Below are positions 51,591-63,849 of a stretch of 64,000 nucleotides of DNA, in pieces. The stretch comes from Asterias rubens (Eukaryota; Echinodermata; Asteroidea; Forcipulatida; Asteriidae). Where the stretch lies: assembly GCF_902459465.1 (NCBI RefSeq), contig NC_047063.1, positions 7,315,343 through 7,379,342 of the forward strand, read 5' to 3'. The position numbers and the translations under genes are program-made. The notes beneath the pieces are model-generated. The model did not search any database and had not been told where the DNA came from. It was given only the letters and a program-made list of their open reading frames with translations. Position 1 is the stretch's first letter, and each line of letters begins with the position of its first letter.

Positions 51591-54500
51591 TGACAATGAA
51601 ACGACAGAAAAAGCAAGACGATGTTTCGAAGGACGTCAAACGAGCCAAGGTTCAGGTGGACCACAATATGTGCATTAAGAAACGCAGAGTCACCAAAGTG
51701 CAACAAAACGTAATCAAGAATATTTCGGCAACGTTGTGCCAAACAATGGAGGATCAGGAATCGTGTGCAATTGTCAAAAGGAAGAGGGTTGCTATAAGCC
51801 TAGGTCCTGATGAGGATTATGTTCCTCATGTCGGTTGGTCAAAGAGGAGGACGGCAACTTGTGACCAGGCTAGAACAACATCTAGAAAAGCTGCTAAACA
51901 GGCGATCATTGCTTTAGATAAACATGTGCAGGAAAGTGACAGCAGTGCTGGAAAAACTTCTCTTGAAACTTCTCCAAGTACAAACCGAGAGACAATGAGG
52001 TTGCCAATAAACCTTACATCAAACAAATCAGTATTCAAAAAGATTCAGGGTACACGAGGTGGAGCAATAGTTTCACCGTCTTCATCGAGTACTACAGTTC
52101 GGAATACCTCAAGTAAACGATCTTCAGCGGTGTCCACCCAGCGTTCAAAACCCAATATCATGCTACGTCGATTAAATGAGAAGACTTCATCTGAATTGCG
52201 TAGTAGACGAAAGAGGACATTCACGGTGCATTCTCAGACCCTCTCAAAAGTAGGTGCTTCAGTAGATTCTTTGGGAGACCCTTCGTTGAATCGCCTACCC
52301 ACTCGGTGCAGTCCGTCAGATGCCGTTCATGTAGATGATAAATTCCACAATCACGACTCAAACACCTTGGACTCAAGTAAACAAGAAACAAATACCTCTT
52401 CGGAAGTTCAGCCTAGTCCCATTAAGCGGAGGCTACGAGTGAAACAAACTTCAAGTTCCTCTGAGAAGGCAAGCCGTGAGCCATCTGTGAGCGATATCAA
52501 AGAATATGCAGAAGATGTAGGTATCTTCTCAGTCATTAAAACTAATTGTCATTCTTCAGTTAACACCAAGCTTGTGGATGAGACGAAAACCGCTAAACAA
52601 AAGTACGGATCGCGGAGACAACGTGTAGCATCAAGTGAGCTTAACAGTGAAAGTTATAGACAGGTTTGGAAGAGGACATCGACCCACCAAAAGCAATCAA
52701 AATTGTTGTTATCGAGACATTATCGGAATCAAGAGATAAATGTCAGGAAAGCAAAAAGTGTCGGGGAAACTACGATGCTGCTGAGACCAGACAAGACGGT
52801 TACCTCAGGTTTCCCCGAAAGAGAGAAAGCTGATCAACATACCAATGTAGAGAATACATGTAGTTCACATATTGTTGTTGTTGGACCAAACAGAAGGTGC
52901 ATACCTGTGCTATCAAAAATAAACAAAGAAACCAAAAGTCGCCATTCGTGTCCTTCTCAACCAAAAGATTCTGCAGTAGGTGGTGTGAATTCAACAGTCA
53001 GGTGGATGTCATCGATAAATAAAGAAAGTGATAATAGTGCCAATGCGCTCAATAAAAGTGCAGTCAATCGAAAGAAGACAATTTCATGTACTGAAATTTT
53101 GAAAACCAGTCACCAAAAGTACCCCGTGAAGAGTGCCAAAAGTTCGCCTGCCTTAACACAAATGGAAGCTCAGCTTTCATTTACATGTAATTCACCACAA
53201 GTGCCAACACCAAAGTGTCAAATAATCAATGAGAAAGAAGTACAAGTATTAAGTACACCAGAGAGACTAACGGTGGGAGGAAATCAAACAAAGTTGTTGA
53301 TTCAGAATGAAGTCAGTGTCACACTGAACAAACTCTGTTATGAAAGCGTCAGTCACATACTGCATGGAGATGGTTCGAGTGAGCGTCAAGCTTCTAGTGT
53401 CCCTCAACATTCTGATGGAAAGAGACAGTATTTAAGGGATAGGGAAGTGGCAGGGACTCGAACCGCGCTCAAGTCAGATAGTGAAAAGGATGTGCAAACA
53501 ACAGGGAATATCGTTATAAACCATGCAGGTCTTAACAAAGTACAGAGCACAGCAATTATAAGTTCAACTCGGTGCCAAAGCAATATAAACTCGAGAAGTG
53601 CAATAAAGACAAAGCCGAGAAGAAAACTTCAGAAAAGTCTTTGTTCAGAAGACACAACTAACGGCACAAAAGGAAACTCATCAACATTGTCTAAGAGAAG
53701 AAATGCCAAAGATTCATCTGAAAGGATCCAGAAAGAGAGTCGCCTGAAGTCGCTAAATACGAAAGTGTCTGATGATCACGAACAATTCACCGACCCAGAA
53801 GGCAAAAGGGTACAGATGCCTCTGATTTTACAGGATCAAGATAACCTCAAGACTGCCTGTCAAGCAACTTTAGCTTACTCTCCCAAAATTGTAATGGGGC
53901 TTCGACCGTATGCAAGATATCGGTCCAATGGAGACTTGCATAGCTACAAACACTGGCTATTGGTTCAAGGACAAATTGAAAAACAGGTTCATCTGAATAG
54001 TGATCAACCAGTACGTCTGAAACGGAAACGCAAGAGAAAAAGAAGAAGGACAAAAACTGGTTTACAACAGAAGGAAAATGAGGAAAATCCTAACCAGTCG
54101 GTGCCTACCGTGCAAGATAACGTATCCACCGAAACACACAGTCAGGTGCTGCTCGAAGCACCTGAAACCAGCTCCATGGAGCATCAAAAACTGGCGGTGA
54201 GGAATTGCAAAGACTTGCAGGAAACAACCACATGCCAAACAAGTGGACCGCAAAAAGACATAAATAATCTCAAAGACGCCTTTTGTGAAGTTGATTCTGG
54301 TGCAAATAATGTTGAAGTCGAAAAGGATGAAAGACTGACTCCTAGCGAAGCGTCCCATGAAGCATCAAACGCTACTCAAGTGTCCAGAGAAGACGGTGAG
54401 AACACAAATCTCATTGTTTCTCAACCGCAAAGTTTAGATGACGATTCAGTTTCTCTTGAACAAACTTGCTGTCTGTCCCCTGTCAGTACTGAACAAGACA

Positions 54501-57500
54501 CACAAACCAGCGACTGCAAAGTCGTCGCTGAAGCTGACGGTACTCTGAGTCTTATTATATCCTCGAGTGAAACACCAAGTCCTGATGTTGAAGTTGTATC
54601 GCAGTCCACTTTAGTACAGGTGTACTCCGCAGCTCAGAGTGGACCTGGTAGCAGTCCTCCTTGCATCATTTCTCCGCATCACACAGAGAGCCCTAAAAGT
54701 GATAAAGACACACTCAGCGAACATGAGAGTGGCTCTTTGTACCTCACCAGTCAACGTGGGTCATTAAATCCTGAAAATAAAGCAGGAACACAAACCACTT
54801 CAGGAGATGGTTCCACTCAACAAGATGGCAGCTTTAGTGATGACATCAAGTCACTTGAGGATCCTAACAATACATTTGAAACACAAGACACAGACGTTCA
54901 ACAAGGCTTCCTTAATTTTGATGAGGAAATAGACATTGTTGAATTTTCAGACCAGTTTGAGGAAGACGACCGCCCAATTCAGATTGTGTCTGAACTTGAA
55001 TCATCGAGTCTTGAAAGTGATGAGGAAATAGAAACTGTTGACATCTCAGATCAACTTTCAGAGCAAGATGCCCGTCCTATTCACATTGAGTGTGAACAAG
55101 ATTCAACAATTCCTAATTGTGATACAGGAAAAGAAACTGTTGACATCTCAGACCAACTCGTGCAAGATGGCCGACCCATTGACATTGTGTGTGAACAGGA
55201 GTCATCAATTCTAGATTGTGATACAAAAATAGGAACTGTTGAAATATCAGACCGAAGTGAACATGGTGGCCTTCGAGTTCAGATTGTGTGTGAACAAGAT
55301 TCGTCAAATCCAGAAAGTCATACGGGAAAAGAAACTGTTCACATCTCAGACCGACTTGAGCAAGATGGCCGCCCCATTCAAACTGTGTGTGAACAAGATT
55401 CATCAATTCCTTATTGTGATGAGGAAAAAGAACCTGCTAAAACCTCAGACCAACTTCTGCAAGATGGCCGCCCCATTCACATTGAGTGTGAAAACGAGTC
55501 AAGTTTTTCTAATTGTGATACAAGAAAAGAAACTGTTGATAAGTCAGACCGACTTGAGCAAGACGGGCGCTCTGTTCAAACTGTGTGTGAACAAGAGTCA
55601 TCAAATCCTAGGTGTGATATGGGAAAAGAAACTGTTGACATCTCAGACCAACTTGAGGAAAATGGCCGCCCCATTCCCATTGTGTTTGAACAAGAGTCAC
55701 CAAATCCTAACTGTGATACGGGAAAAGAAAATGTTGACATCTCAGACCAACTTGAGCAAGATGGCCGCCCCTTTCACATTGTGTCTGAACAAGATTCATC
55801 AAGTCCGAGTTGTGATACGGACATTGTTGACATTCCTGCAGAGAATCAAATTCCAGACAATGGATCAGCAACTGCCCCTGTGTTCACTGAACAAGATACA
55901 TGCAGCAATCAAACGCACATCAGTTATCAACAATCATCTCAAAGTATTGCAAGTGAACTTGTTATGAGTCAGGAAAGCCCAGAGTCTGTTGAACAACACG
56001 ACAGTGAGACTCGAACCACGTCATTAGCGATGACGTCTCATCCCTCTGCTTCGGACATGAACCTGGCAATAGTAGATGGCACAGAGAGCTGCTCATTAAC
56101 ACAGGATGAAGTGTCCGATACAAGTGCAAAAGACTTACTGCTCCCACTTCTTCAGAGTGATTCCAACAGAGGGTCGGACGAGGTTGAGCTTCAACCTCCT
56201 AAAAGCGATGCTGAACCACCGAAGGACCTGCAACGCTGTGATGATCAAGTGAAAGAACTACATGTAACCTCTAGCAGCAGTCCAGAAGAAGCACATTCCC
56301 CGGGTCAAGTTGATTCAGATTCTGTGACGGTTTCTATTCAACCCGACTTGTCGCCTAAACATGACTCAGAAAACCTTACAACCTCGGAGGAATCATCTCA
56401 TACGCCAACATCTAAAGCACAGGAAAACATTCAAGAAGAAAAATCTAAGTCTACGACATCAGAGGACGTGAAGAAATCATGTAACTTCAAACAGTTGTGG
56501 AATATCAAAAGAGTTCCGAAGAACAAAGGTCAACGAATTGCCTATTTTTATGAGAGAGTTAACAAAGAGGAGGTCGATGAAGTACGGCCTGTGATATTGG
56601 AACGAAGACAACCAAGCTGTAGCAGTTCACTAGACTTGGTTCCCAGTGGAGCAGCAAGCCATAAGGACTCGGATAATGGCCCGGAAATGACGACGATGCC
56701 TCAGAAACATTTGCTAGATATTGCTCCGTTAATGAAGAAAGCAAATGACAAGGAAACGTCTGCAGAGCCAATTAGTGTACAACAAGGTTCACCACTCATT
56801 AATTCTGCTGCCAATAAGAAACCTGATTTATTGTCAACACAGAATGAGATCAGAAATGTGACAGAGTCGCCAGTGATATGTTATCCTTCGCAGACAGACT
56901 ACCAACATTCCAGAGGTTGTCAGTTCGAAAAACAGACGTCATCGCTTGCATTTGAGGAGACAAATGATTCTCTCCAGTTTTCATCAGAAGAGACATCTTC
57001 ATCTGAACAGTTACCACCTGACGTGTCATCTGACAGCAGCAGCGTTTCTTTCTCACATGCAACTCCCAAAGATCAAGAGTTTGCGCCAATGTTTGAAGGA
57101 TCAATGCCAGAGGAAGAATCAAGTACAGATGACAGAGTTTCTGCTGTAGAATCGGACTCAGCGATGATTGAAACACCAATAACCACAGCGCTTAAGGGCA
57201 ACCTAAGTCAACATGGCAGCAAGTCCAGAACTGGGCGGAAACCACTCCTAGCAAGTATGACTCTTCGAAAAAAAGATGAGCATTTTTTATTTTCGCGTCT
57301 TGGATTTAAGAAATCCAAACAGAGGAAATCGCACATGAGTGACCAAAGAAAGTATATGGTGATTAAAAGAGAACTGTCGCAAGTTCCTGATGAAGATTGT
57401 GTGAAGCCTGAACCACTGTTTAGGACAGGAAATCAGCACCAGGAGTGTCGCTATCAATCAAACTTAATTGTGCCAGAGGTAACCTACCAATCATACCGTC

Positions 57501-60500
57501 CAATAAATCGCGTGTTTACCAGCACTTCGCCACACAGGATGGTGCAAATGCCAATCTCAGAGTTTCCACAAACAAGTCGGAGAATCGGAAAACGACATTT
57601 GACAGCCTCAAAGACGTTGAGCCCAGAAGATTACATCTTTCCAGCAAAACGAATCAAGCGTCACCAGTTGTCATCAACGCCTCTCACTGGTTCAGTGTTT
57701 ACCAATAACCAAAGAAGAAGTAAATTTGGAAACACTGTACCCCATCACTTTCTTTTACCAAGTAGAGGATGTCCAGGAAAAGTATGTCCACAAGATCCTG
57801 CAATGATGGAATCGGCGGGGGTTTCAGGCGTCACGGAGCACACTCGGGTCTTAAACCATCAGGAAAATAACGCAGATACCTTAGGAAGATGCACCATGAA
57901 TGTTTCAGTCAAAGACAAGCCTTCGCTTTTGGTCCCGCCTGACACTCATGTAGACGACCCTGGACTCAAACTGGAGCAACATGTTTCTGACCAGTCGCTT
58001 CTAGCATGCGAACCGCGGAAGAAAGACTACAGAAAACAGGTACTCAACCAGGGATACAAAGACTCGTCCGTTGATACAGAAATGAGTAAACCCAACCAGA
58101 GAGGACGCCCGAAGAAGAAAAGACGGCTTTGGTTATATCAGCATGGCAGAAAACACCAGAGGAAGGACGAAGAAAAATCAGGAAAGCTGCAAGATCCCGC
58201 AATTCCTAAAAAGGTTGGACGCCCAAAGAAGGAAAAACTGCCATGGTTGTATCAGCCTGGCAGCAAACAACTGGCGAAAGACGAAGGAAAATCAGATCCT
58301 GCAATTCCTAAGAAGGTTGGACGCCCAAAGAAGAACTCAATTATTGAATCTAAAGAAAGGAAACCTTTTACAAGGAGCTCAAAGGTCAAGAAAGGTTATG
58401 CCATCAAAAGCAAGTGGCTATGGTATCAGAGAAAGAATGCAATTGCGAAAGGATTAAAGCCCAAAGTTGGACAAACTCTGAACAGTAAGGCTGATAAAAA
58501 TGTGAATAGAGGTCAGCCAAAGAAAAAGGGTCCAGAACGTGGAGAGCCAACCAGACCTAAAAAGGTGGGCCGTCCCAGAAAGATTCCTCTGAGTGAAGAA
58601 AAGGAATCTTCAACACATGCAAAGCAACTTCGACAAAAAGGAAACTTACTTGGAGAATCTGGAGAGCCAGCATTGAGACTGAAAAAGAAGATGGGCCGTC
58701 CCAGAAAGATACCTCTCAATGAAGTAAAAGCACCTTCAACTCCTACAGACCAACTTCAACAACAGATCATCAAAGGAAACTTACTTGGAGAATCTGGGGA
58801 GCCAGCAATGAGACCTAAAAACAAGGGGGGCCGACCGAGAAAAAATCCAGTAAGTGAAGTAAAAGCACCTTCAACGCTAGCAACGATACCTAAAAAGAAG
58901 ATGGGCCGTCCCAGAAAGATACCTTTAGTTGAAGTGCAAACCCCCTTAAGTGGAATTGATCAACAAGGCCAAGACCCTACGCCCAAAAGGAAATACTGTC
59001 GCAAAAATAATTCCCCATGTGGAATTCATCAACAGAGCCAAGAACCTAAACCGAAAAGTAAATATCGTTTTGAATTGAATTTCTTAGGTGGATTTAAAAG
59101 GGCATCAGCTGGTAAAAAGCCACTACATAAAAATAAAAGGGGTCGTCCCAGAAAGATTCCTCTCAGTGAAGTGCAAACGCTCTCAACCCTGTCGGAGCAA
59201 CCTCCACAACAGAGCCAAGAACCTAAACCGAAAAGTAAATATCGTTTTGAATTGAATTTCTTAGGTGGATTTAAAAGGGCATCAGCTGGTAAAAAGCCAC
59301 TACATAAAACTAAAAGGGGTCGTCCCAGAAAGATTCCTCTCAGTGAAGTGCAAACACTCTCAACCCTGTCGGAGCAACCTCCACAACTGATCATTAAAGG
59401 GAACTTAGTTGGAGAATCTGAAGAGCCAGCACTGAAACCTAAAAACAAGGGGGGTCGTCCCAATAAGATTCCTCTCAGTGAAGTGCAAACACCCTCAACC
59501 CTGTCAGAGCAACCTCCACAACAGATCATCAAAAGGAACTTACTTGGAGAATCTGAAGAGCCAGCAACGAAACCTAAGAACAAGGGGGGACGTCCCAGAA
59601 AGATTCCTCTAAATAAGTTGGAAGCACCCTCATACCCTTCAGAGCAAATTCAGCAACAGATCATCAAAGGGAACTTACTCGGAGAATCTTTAGAGCCAGC
59701 TACGAAACCTAAGAACAAGGGGGGTCGTCCCAGAAAGATTCCTCTCAGTGAAGTGCAAACGCTCTCAACCCTGTCGGAGCAACCTCCACAACAGAGCCAA
59801 GAACCTAAACCGAAAAGTAAATATCGTTTTGAATTGAATTTCTTAGGTGGATTTAAAAGGGCATCAGCTGGTAAAAAGCCACTACATAAAACTAAAAGGG
59901 GTCGTCCCAGAAAGATTCCTCTCAGTGAAGTGCAAACACTCTCAACCCTGTCGGAGCAACCTCCACAACTGATCATTAAAGGGAACTTAGTTGGAGAATC
60001 TGAAGAGCCAGCACTGAAACCTAAAAACAAGGGGGGTCGTCCCAATAAGATTCCTCTCAGTGAAGTGCAAACACCCTCAACCCTGTCAGAGCAACCTCCA
60101 CAACAGATCATCATAAGGAACTTACTTGGAGAATCTGAAGAGCCAGCAACGAAACCTAAGAACAAGGGGGGACGTCCCAGAAAGATTCCTCTAAATAAGT
60201 TGGAAGCACCCTCATACCCTTCAGAGCAACATCAGCAACAGATCATCAAAGGGAACTTACTCGGAGAATCTTTAAAGCCAGCTACGAAACCTAAGAACAA
60301 GGGGGGTCGTCCCAGAAAGATTCCTCTAAGTGAAGTGCAAACACCCTCAACCCTGTCAGAGCAACCTCCACAACAGATCATCAAAAGGAACTTACTTGGA
60401 GAATCTAAAGAGCCAGCAACGAAACCTAAGAACAAGGGGGGACGTCCCAGAAAGATTCCTTTAAGTGAAGTGATAGTACCCTCAACTCCTTCAGAGCAAA

Positions 60501-62074
60501 TTCAGCAACAGATCATCAAAGGGAACTTACTTGGAGAATCTAAAGAGCCAGCAACGAAACCTAAGAACAAGGGGGGACGTCCCAGAAAGATTCCTTTAAG
60601 TGAAGTGATAGTACCCTCAACTCCTTCAGAGCAAATTCAGCAACAGATCATCAAAGGGAACTTACTTGGAGAATCTGAACAGCCATCAACGAAACCTAAG
60701 AACAAGGGGGGACGTCCCAGAAAGATTCCTCTGAATAAGGTGGAAGCAACTTCAACACAAACGGAGCAACTTGAGCCACAAACTGTCAAAGAGAGCTTTC
60801 TTGGGGAATCTCGAGAGCCAGCAATGAGACCTAAAAACAAGGGGGGTCGTCCCAGAAAGATTCCTCTGAATAAGGTGGAAGCACCTTCAACACATACAGA
60901 GCAACATCAGCCACAAATTGTTGAAGGGAGCTTTCTCAGAGAATCTGGAGAGCCAGCAACGAGACCTAAAAGGACGATAAGCTGTCCCAAGAAATTAACC
61001 ACTTCTTCCAGTGGAATTAATCAACAGAGCCAAGAACTTAAACCCAAAAGGAAATACTGTCGCCAAACAAATTTCTTTTATGGAACAAAAAGGAATAAAC
61101 TGAGCAAAGATTTTAAACCCAAAAGGAAATACTGTCGCAAAAATAATTTCCCAAGTGGAATTGATCAACAGAGCCAAGAACCTAAACCCAAAAGGAAGTA
61201 CTGTCGCAAAAGTAGTTCCTTAAGTGGAATTAAAAGGAACCATCTGAGCCAAGAACTTAAGCCCAAGAGGAAATACTGTCGCAAAAATCGTTCCTTAAGT
61301 GGAATTGATCAACAGAGCCAAGAACCTAAACCCAAAAGGAAATACTGTCGCAAAAATAACTCCCCATGTGGAATTGATCAACAGAGCCAAGAACCTAAAC
61401 CGAAAAGTAAATATCGTTTTGAATTGAATTTCTTAGGTGGATTTAAAAGGGCGTCAGCTGTTAAAAAGCCACTACATCCATTCATTGAAGAAATAGCTAG
61501 ACCTAAAAAGAAGGGGGGGCGTCCCAGAAAGATTCTTTCAAGTGAAGTGCATGCACCTTCAACACCTTCAGAACAACTTAGACAACAGAGTATAAAAGGA
61601 AACTTACCTGTAGAATGTGAAGAGCCAACTAGACCTAAAAACAAGGGGGGCCGTCCCAGAAAGATTCCTTTAGGTGAAGTGGAAGCACCTTCAACACAAA
61701 CAGAGCAACTGCAACGACAAATAATCGCAAGGTGCTTTCTTGGGGAATCTGAAGAGCCAGCTCCGAGACCTAGAAAGGGGGGTCGTCCCAAGAAACTGAA
61801 CACTTCTGTCAGTGGAAGCAGAGCAACTTTGTCAGCCACTGACCAGCTTGAGCTCATTCATAAGATCCAGGTGCTAATTCCTGGTTATGTTGGACCTGCC
61901 ATCGATGAGGACTTTGTCTTGGAGGAGTTTTGTAGTTTGGAGTCTCTCGAGGAAGCAGTTCAAAGTACAACAATGGCACGGAAGACTCGTCAAGGAAATA
62001 GAATCTCCCGTAACAGAAAGAATTCAAACTCGTTAGCGCACCTGTCCACCACTTCAGCTGGCAACAAGAGGTAG
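51591..62074 (+). CDS. Giant single-exon frame: SIM-like and AT-hook array protein
   Basis: An uninterrupted frame from ATG 51596 to TAG 62072-62074 (3,492 codons). An in-frame stop at 51578 limits upstream extension; an acceptor ends at 51590. Residues 1-800 are basic, Ser-rich and disordered, ending in the strong NLS-like KRKRKRKRRRTK near 808. About 1103-1411 are nine tandem acidic units (SDQLEQDGRPI.IVCEQ.SS). A unique segment with FKQLWNIKR starts near 1631. About 2168-3400 carry some 23 AT-hook cores (GRPRK, GRPKK, GRPNK), mostly as KNKGGRPRKIPLSEV, interleaved with KPKRKYCRKN repeats. The C-terminus has LELIHKIQVLIPGYVGPAI and an acidic EEFCSLESLEE. AT-hooks bind the minor groove of AT-rich DNA, so a nuclear chromatin protein is inferred. 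I do not recognise the family. The stop codon overlaps a good donor (AGAG|gtaggg), so more exons may follow. Confidence 0.85.
54905..55830 (+). repeat. Coding tandem repeat: nine ~34-codon acidic units
   Basis: Each unit reads roughly VDISDQLEQDGRPIHIVCEQ followed by a D/E-S-S and a linker with NCDTGKE. The hydrophobic core (I-x-I-V or similar) followed by Glu/Asp/Ser resembles SUMO-interacting motifs, and the VDISD segment is a second candidate. Units differ at many codons, so the array is old and apparently maintained as protein. Confidence 0.8.
58099..61800 (+). repeat. Coding tandem repeat: AT-hook array
   Basis: About 23 AT-hook cores, typically every 35-50 codons. The common unit is KPKNKGGRPRKIPLSEVQTP + STLSEQPPQQIIKGNLLGES. 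Within it a 582-bp block is duplicated in tandem (about 59211-59792 and 59793-60374). The reverse-strand frames (for example 59029-60165) are shadows of this repeat. Confidence 0.9.
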
Positions 62075-62160
62075 GGTTGGAACTTGTACAAAACAAAAGT
62101 TGTTTCTGTAATGATACGCATTTAGTGTTTGTTTACATGTCTTTTTAGGTTTACTGGGGT

Positions 62161-62286
62161 CGATTTCACAAAGAGAATAGGTCTAGTCTTTGGAGATATT
62201 AAAAACTGAAGTCTAGTCCTAAGTTAGGACAAGTAACTCTCAGTAACTTAAGATTAGACTAGTCTTAATTCTTTGTGAAATCCACC
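62161..62286. repeat. Short inverted-repeat element
   Basis: Ends 'ggggtcgatttcacaaagagaa' and 'ttctttgtgaaatccacccc' are inverse; inner 'tctagtctttgg' pairs loosely with 'agactagtctt'. It lies 85 bp after the giant frame's stop. Confidence 0.7.
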
Positions 62287-62309
62287 CCAGGACATTTACA
62301 GTATACATC

Positions 62310-62660
62310 AGGCACGAAGTGTTGTGGTCGAGCGGTTAAGAGCACCGAATTCAAACTCTGTTGTTTCTGATATAAAGCAGAGTGTGGGTTCGAATTCCAA
62401 GCCGTGACACTTGTGTCCTTAAGCAAGACACTATAACCATTGCTTCGTCCTTCGAATGGGACGTAAAGCCATTGGTCCCATGTGTTGTGTAACGCATGTA
62501 AAATAACCCAGTGCACTTATCGAAAAAGAGAAGGGGTTCGCCCCGGTGTTCCTGGCTGTGGCTGCTGTACATGTATGTGCCGTAGCAACTTGTAAACCCT
62601 TATAAGGTGCTAAATAATTGGGTCTCAAAATTCATCACTGCAATTACCTATCTTTCTGGA
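62310..62660 (+). repeat. tRNA-derived SINE, family 1, nearly full length
   Basis: Best-preserved head: GTGGTCGAGCGGTTAAGAGC (A box as in Leu/Ser tRNAs) and GTGTGGGTTCGAATTCC (B box) with a long variable-arm segment. Then 'taagcaagacac', 'gggacgtaaagccattggtcccatgtgttgtgtaacgcatg', and the tail 'taaggtgctaaataattgggtctc'. Confidence 0.8.
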
Positions 62661-63129
62661 AAGTTTGTTATACTCGGCACCTTGAGTACCTTGTTTGGTA
62701 GATACATGCGCTTTATGTATATATAAGACTTCAATATTATTATTATTACTATTAGGATTCTTCCTACATGTGTACTTAAGTCTGTTTTCCGACTTGATTG
62801 CCCTTGGATAATTCAGATTTGATTAATTAATAAGACCTGAAAAGTCCATTGAGCCGTTACACCACAGGTACATGTACATGTACTTGAGGTCAGCTCTAGC
62901 ACTCGATAAATGTTCCTGCTTTTTTTCCAAGGAAAAAACATCCTGCTTGGATGTACACTGCAGTGTACTGTCATGTACATTTTGTTGTGAATTGAAATTG
63001 AACATTATTGTCCGTGATCAAATTTGATGACAATGGGTTGTTGTTGTCCGTATGCTCAACGGGATGTGCACTTCACATTTCTTTATCTTTCTGCATGTGT
63101 ACAGGTCTGTATGCATGTAGTTATTGAAA

Positions 63130-63460
63130 TGGCAAGGGCACCAAGGCACATTCTTCTTGAGAAAGGGCACCCTATGAGGAAACTGTAAATGTCTACTGTA
63201 TCATTTCAAGGGCACCAAGGCACTGACCAGGGGGCATGGTGGCAATCGCCTTCGTTGCCTCCGTGAAGTATAAGGCCTGTGTGTATGTACGCTCGTACAT
63301 GAATTTGTTTTGTCCAGCATGTCAGGCCTGAATTCCAATTTTGAAAGGGCAAGGCCATTTTCATTTTTGCGAAGGGTACTTCCATTGGAAAATCTTGAAG
63401 TCTATGGGAAACATTTGAAGGGGCACCAAGGCCAAGACCGTGGCCTCTTCGTAATTCCAT
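63130..63460. repeat. Dispersed 'ggcaccaaggc' repeat pieces
   Basis: Three partial, overlapping-like copies of the family also at 10190-10342, 11066-11232, 22130-22200, 48010-48150 and 50020-50150. Common motifs are 'gaaagggcaaggccattttc', 'cttccattggaaaatcttgaagtctatggga' and 'aggggcaccaaggccaagacc'. Confidence 0.6.
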
Positions 63461-63696
63461 ACCTGGCGTGTAAATACAAGTAAAATTTGCATGGGCGTGC
63501 ACAAGGAATCTTTGCTACATGTATGGTGTTATGGAGATTCAAGCAATATACGGTTCAGACAGGCGCTCCAGAGTTGCGCCTAACCAAATTATTGAATGAA
63601 AAGAATAACTACAACCTGTTCATGAACATTTTGACATCTGAAATAGCTGGGAGCAAGTAGCTGCGCTGAGATCGACTGTGGCAGTCGTTTGGATTG

Positions 63697-63849
63697 ACTT
63701 GAGCGTTCATACTTCCTGCGAATGCGAATCAAATTTTTACGTCGCAAAGTTTAAATTTGCTCAACTCCTGCGAAACATTCGCTGTAAAAACAGCTACTTG
63801 TGACGCCAAGATTCCTATCGCATTCACATTGCGGGAAGTATGAACTGGG
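63697..63849. mobile_element. Inverted-terminus element
   Basis: Ends GTTCATACTTCCTGCGAATG and CATTCACATTGCGGGAAGTATGAAC are inverse; inner 'cgtcgcaaagtttaaatttg' pairs partly with 'acgccaag'. One end also occurs at 28212-28245. Confidence 0.7.

Noticed and set aside
55239..55967. A 242-codon + strand frame inside the giant frame
   Set aside because: Shadow in another phase of the nine-unit acidic repeat; the main frame is continuous through it.
59029..60435. Reverse-strand frames of up to 184 codons (LGRPPLFLGF repeats)
   Set aside because: Antisense shadows of the AT-hook repeat array; composition and periodicity follow the + strand frame exactly.
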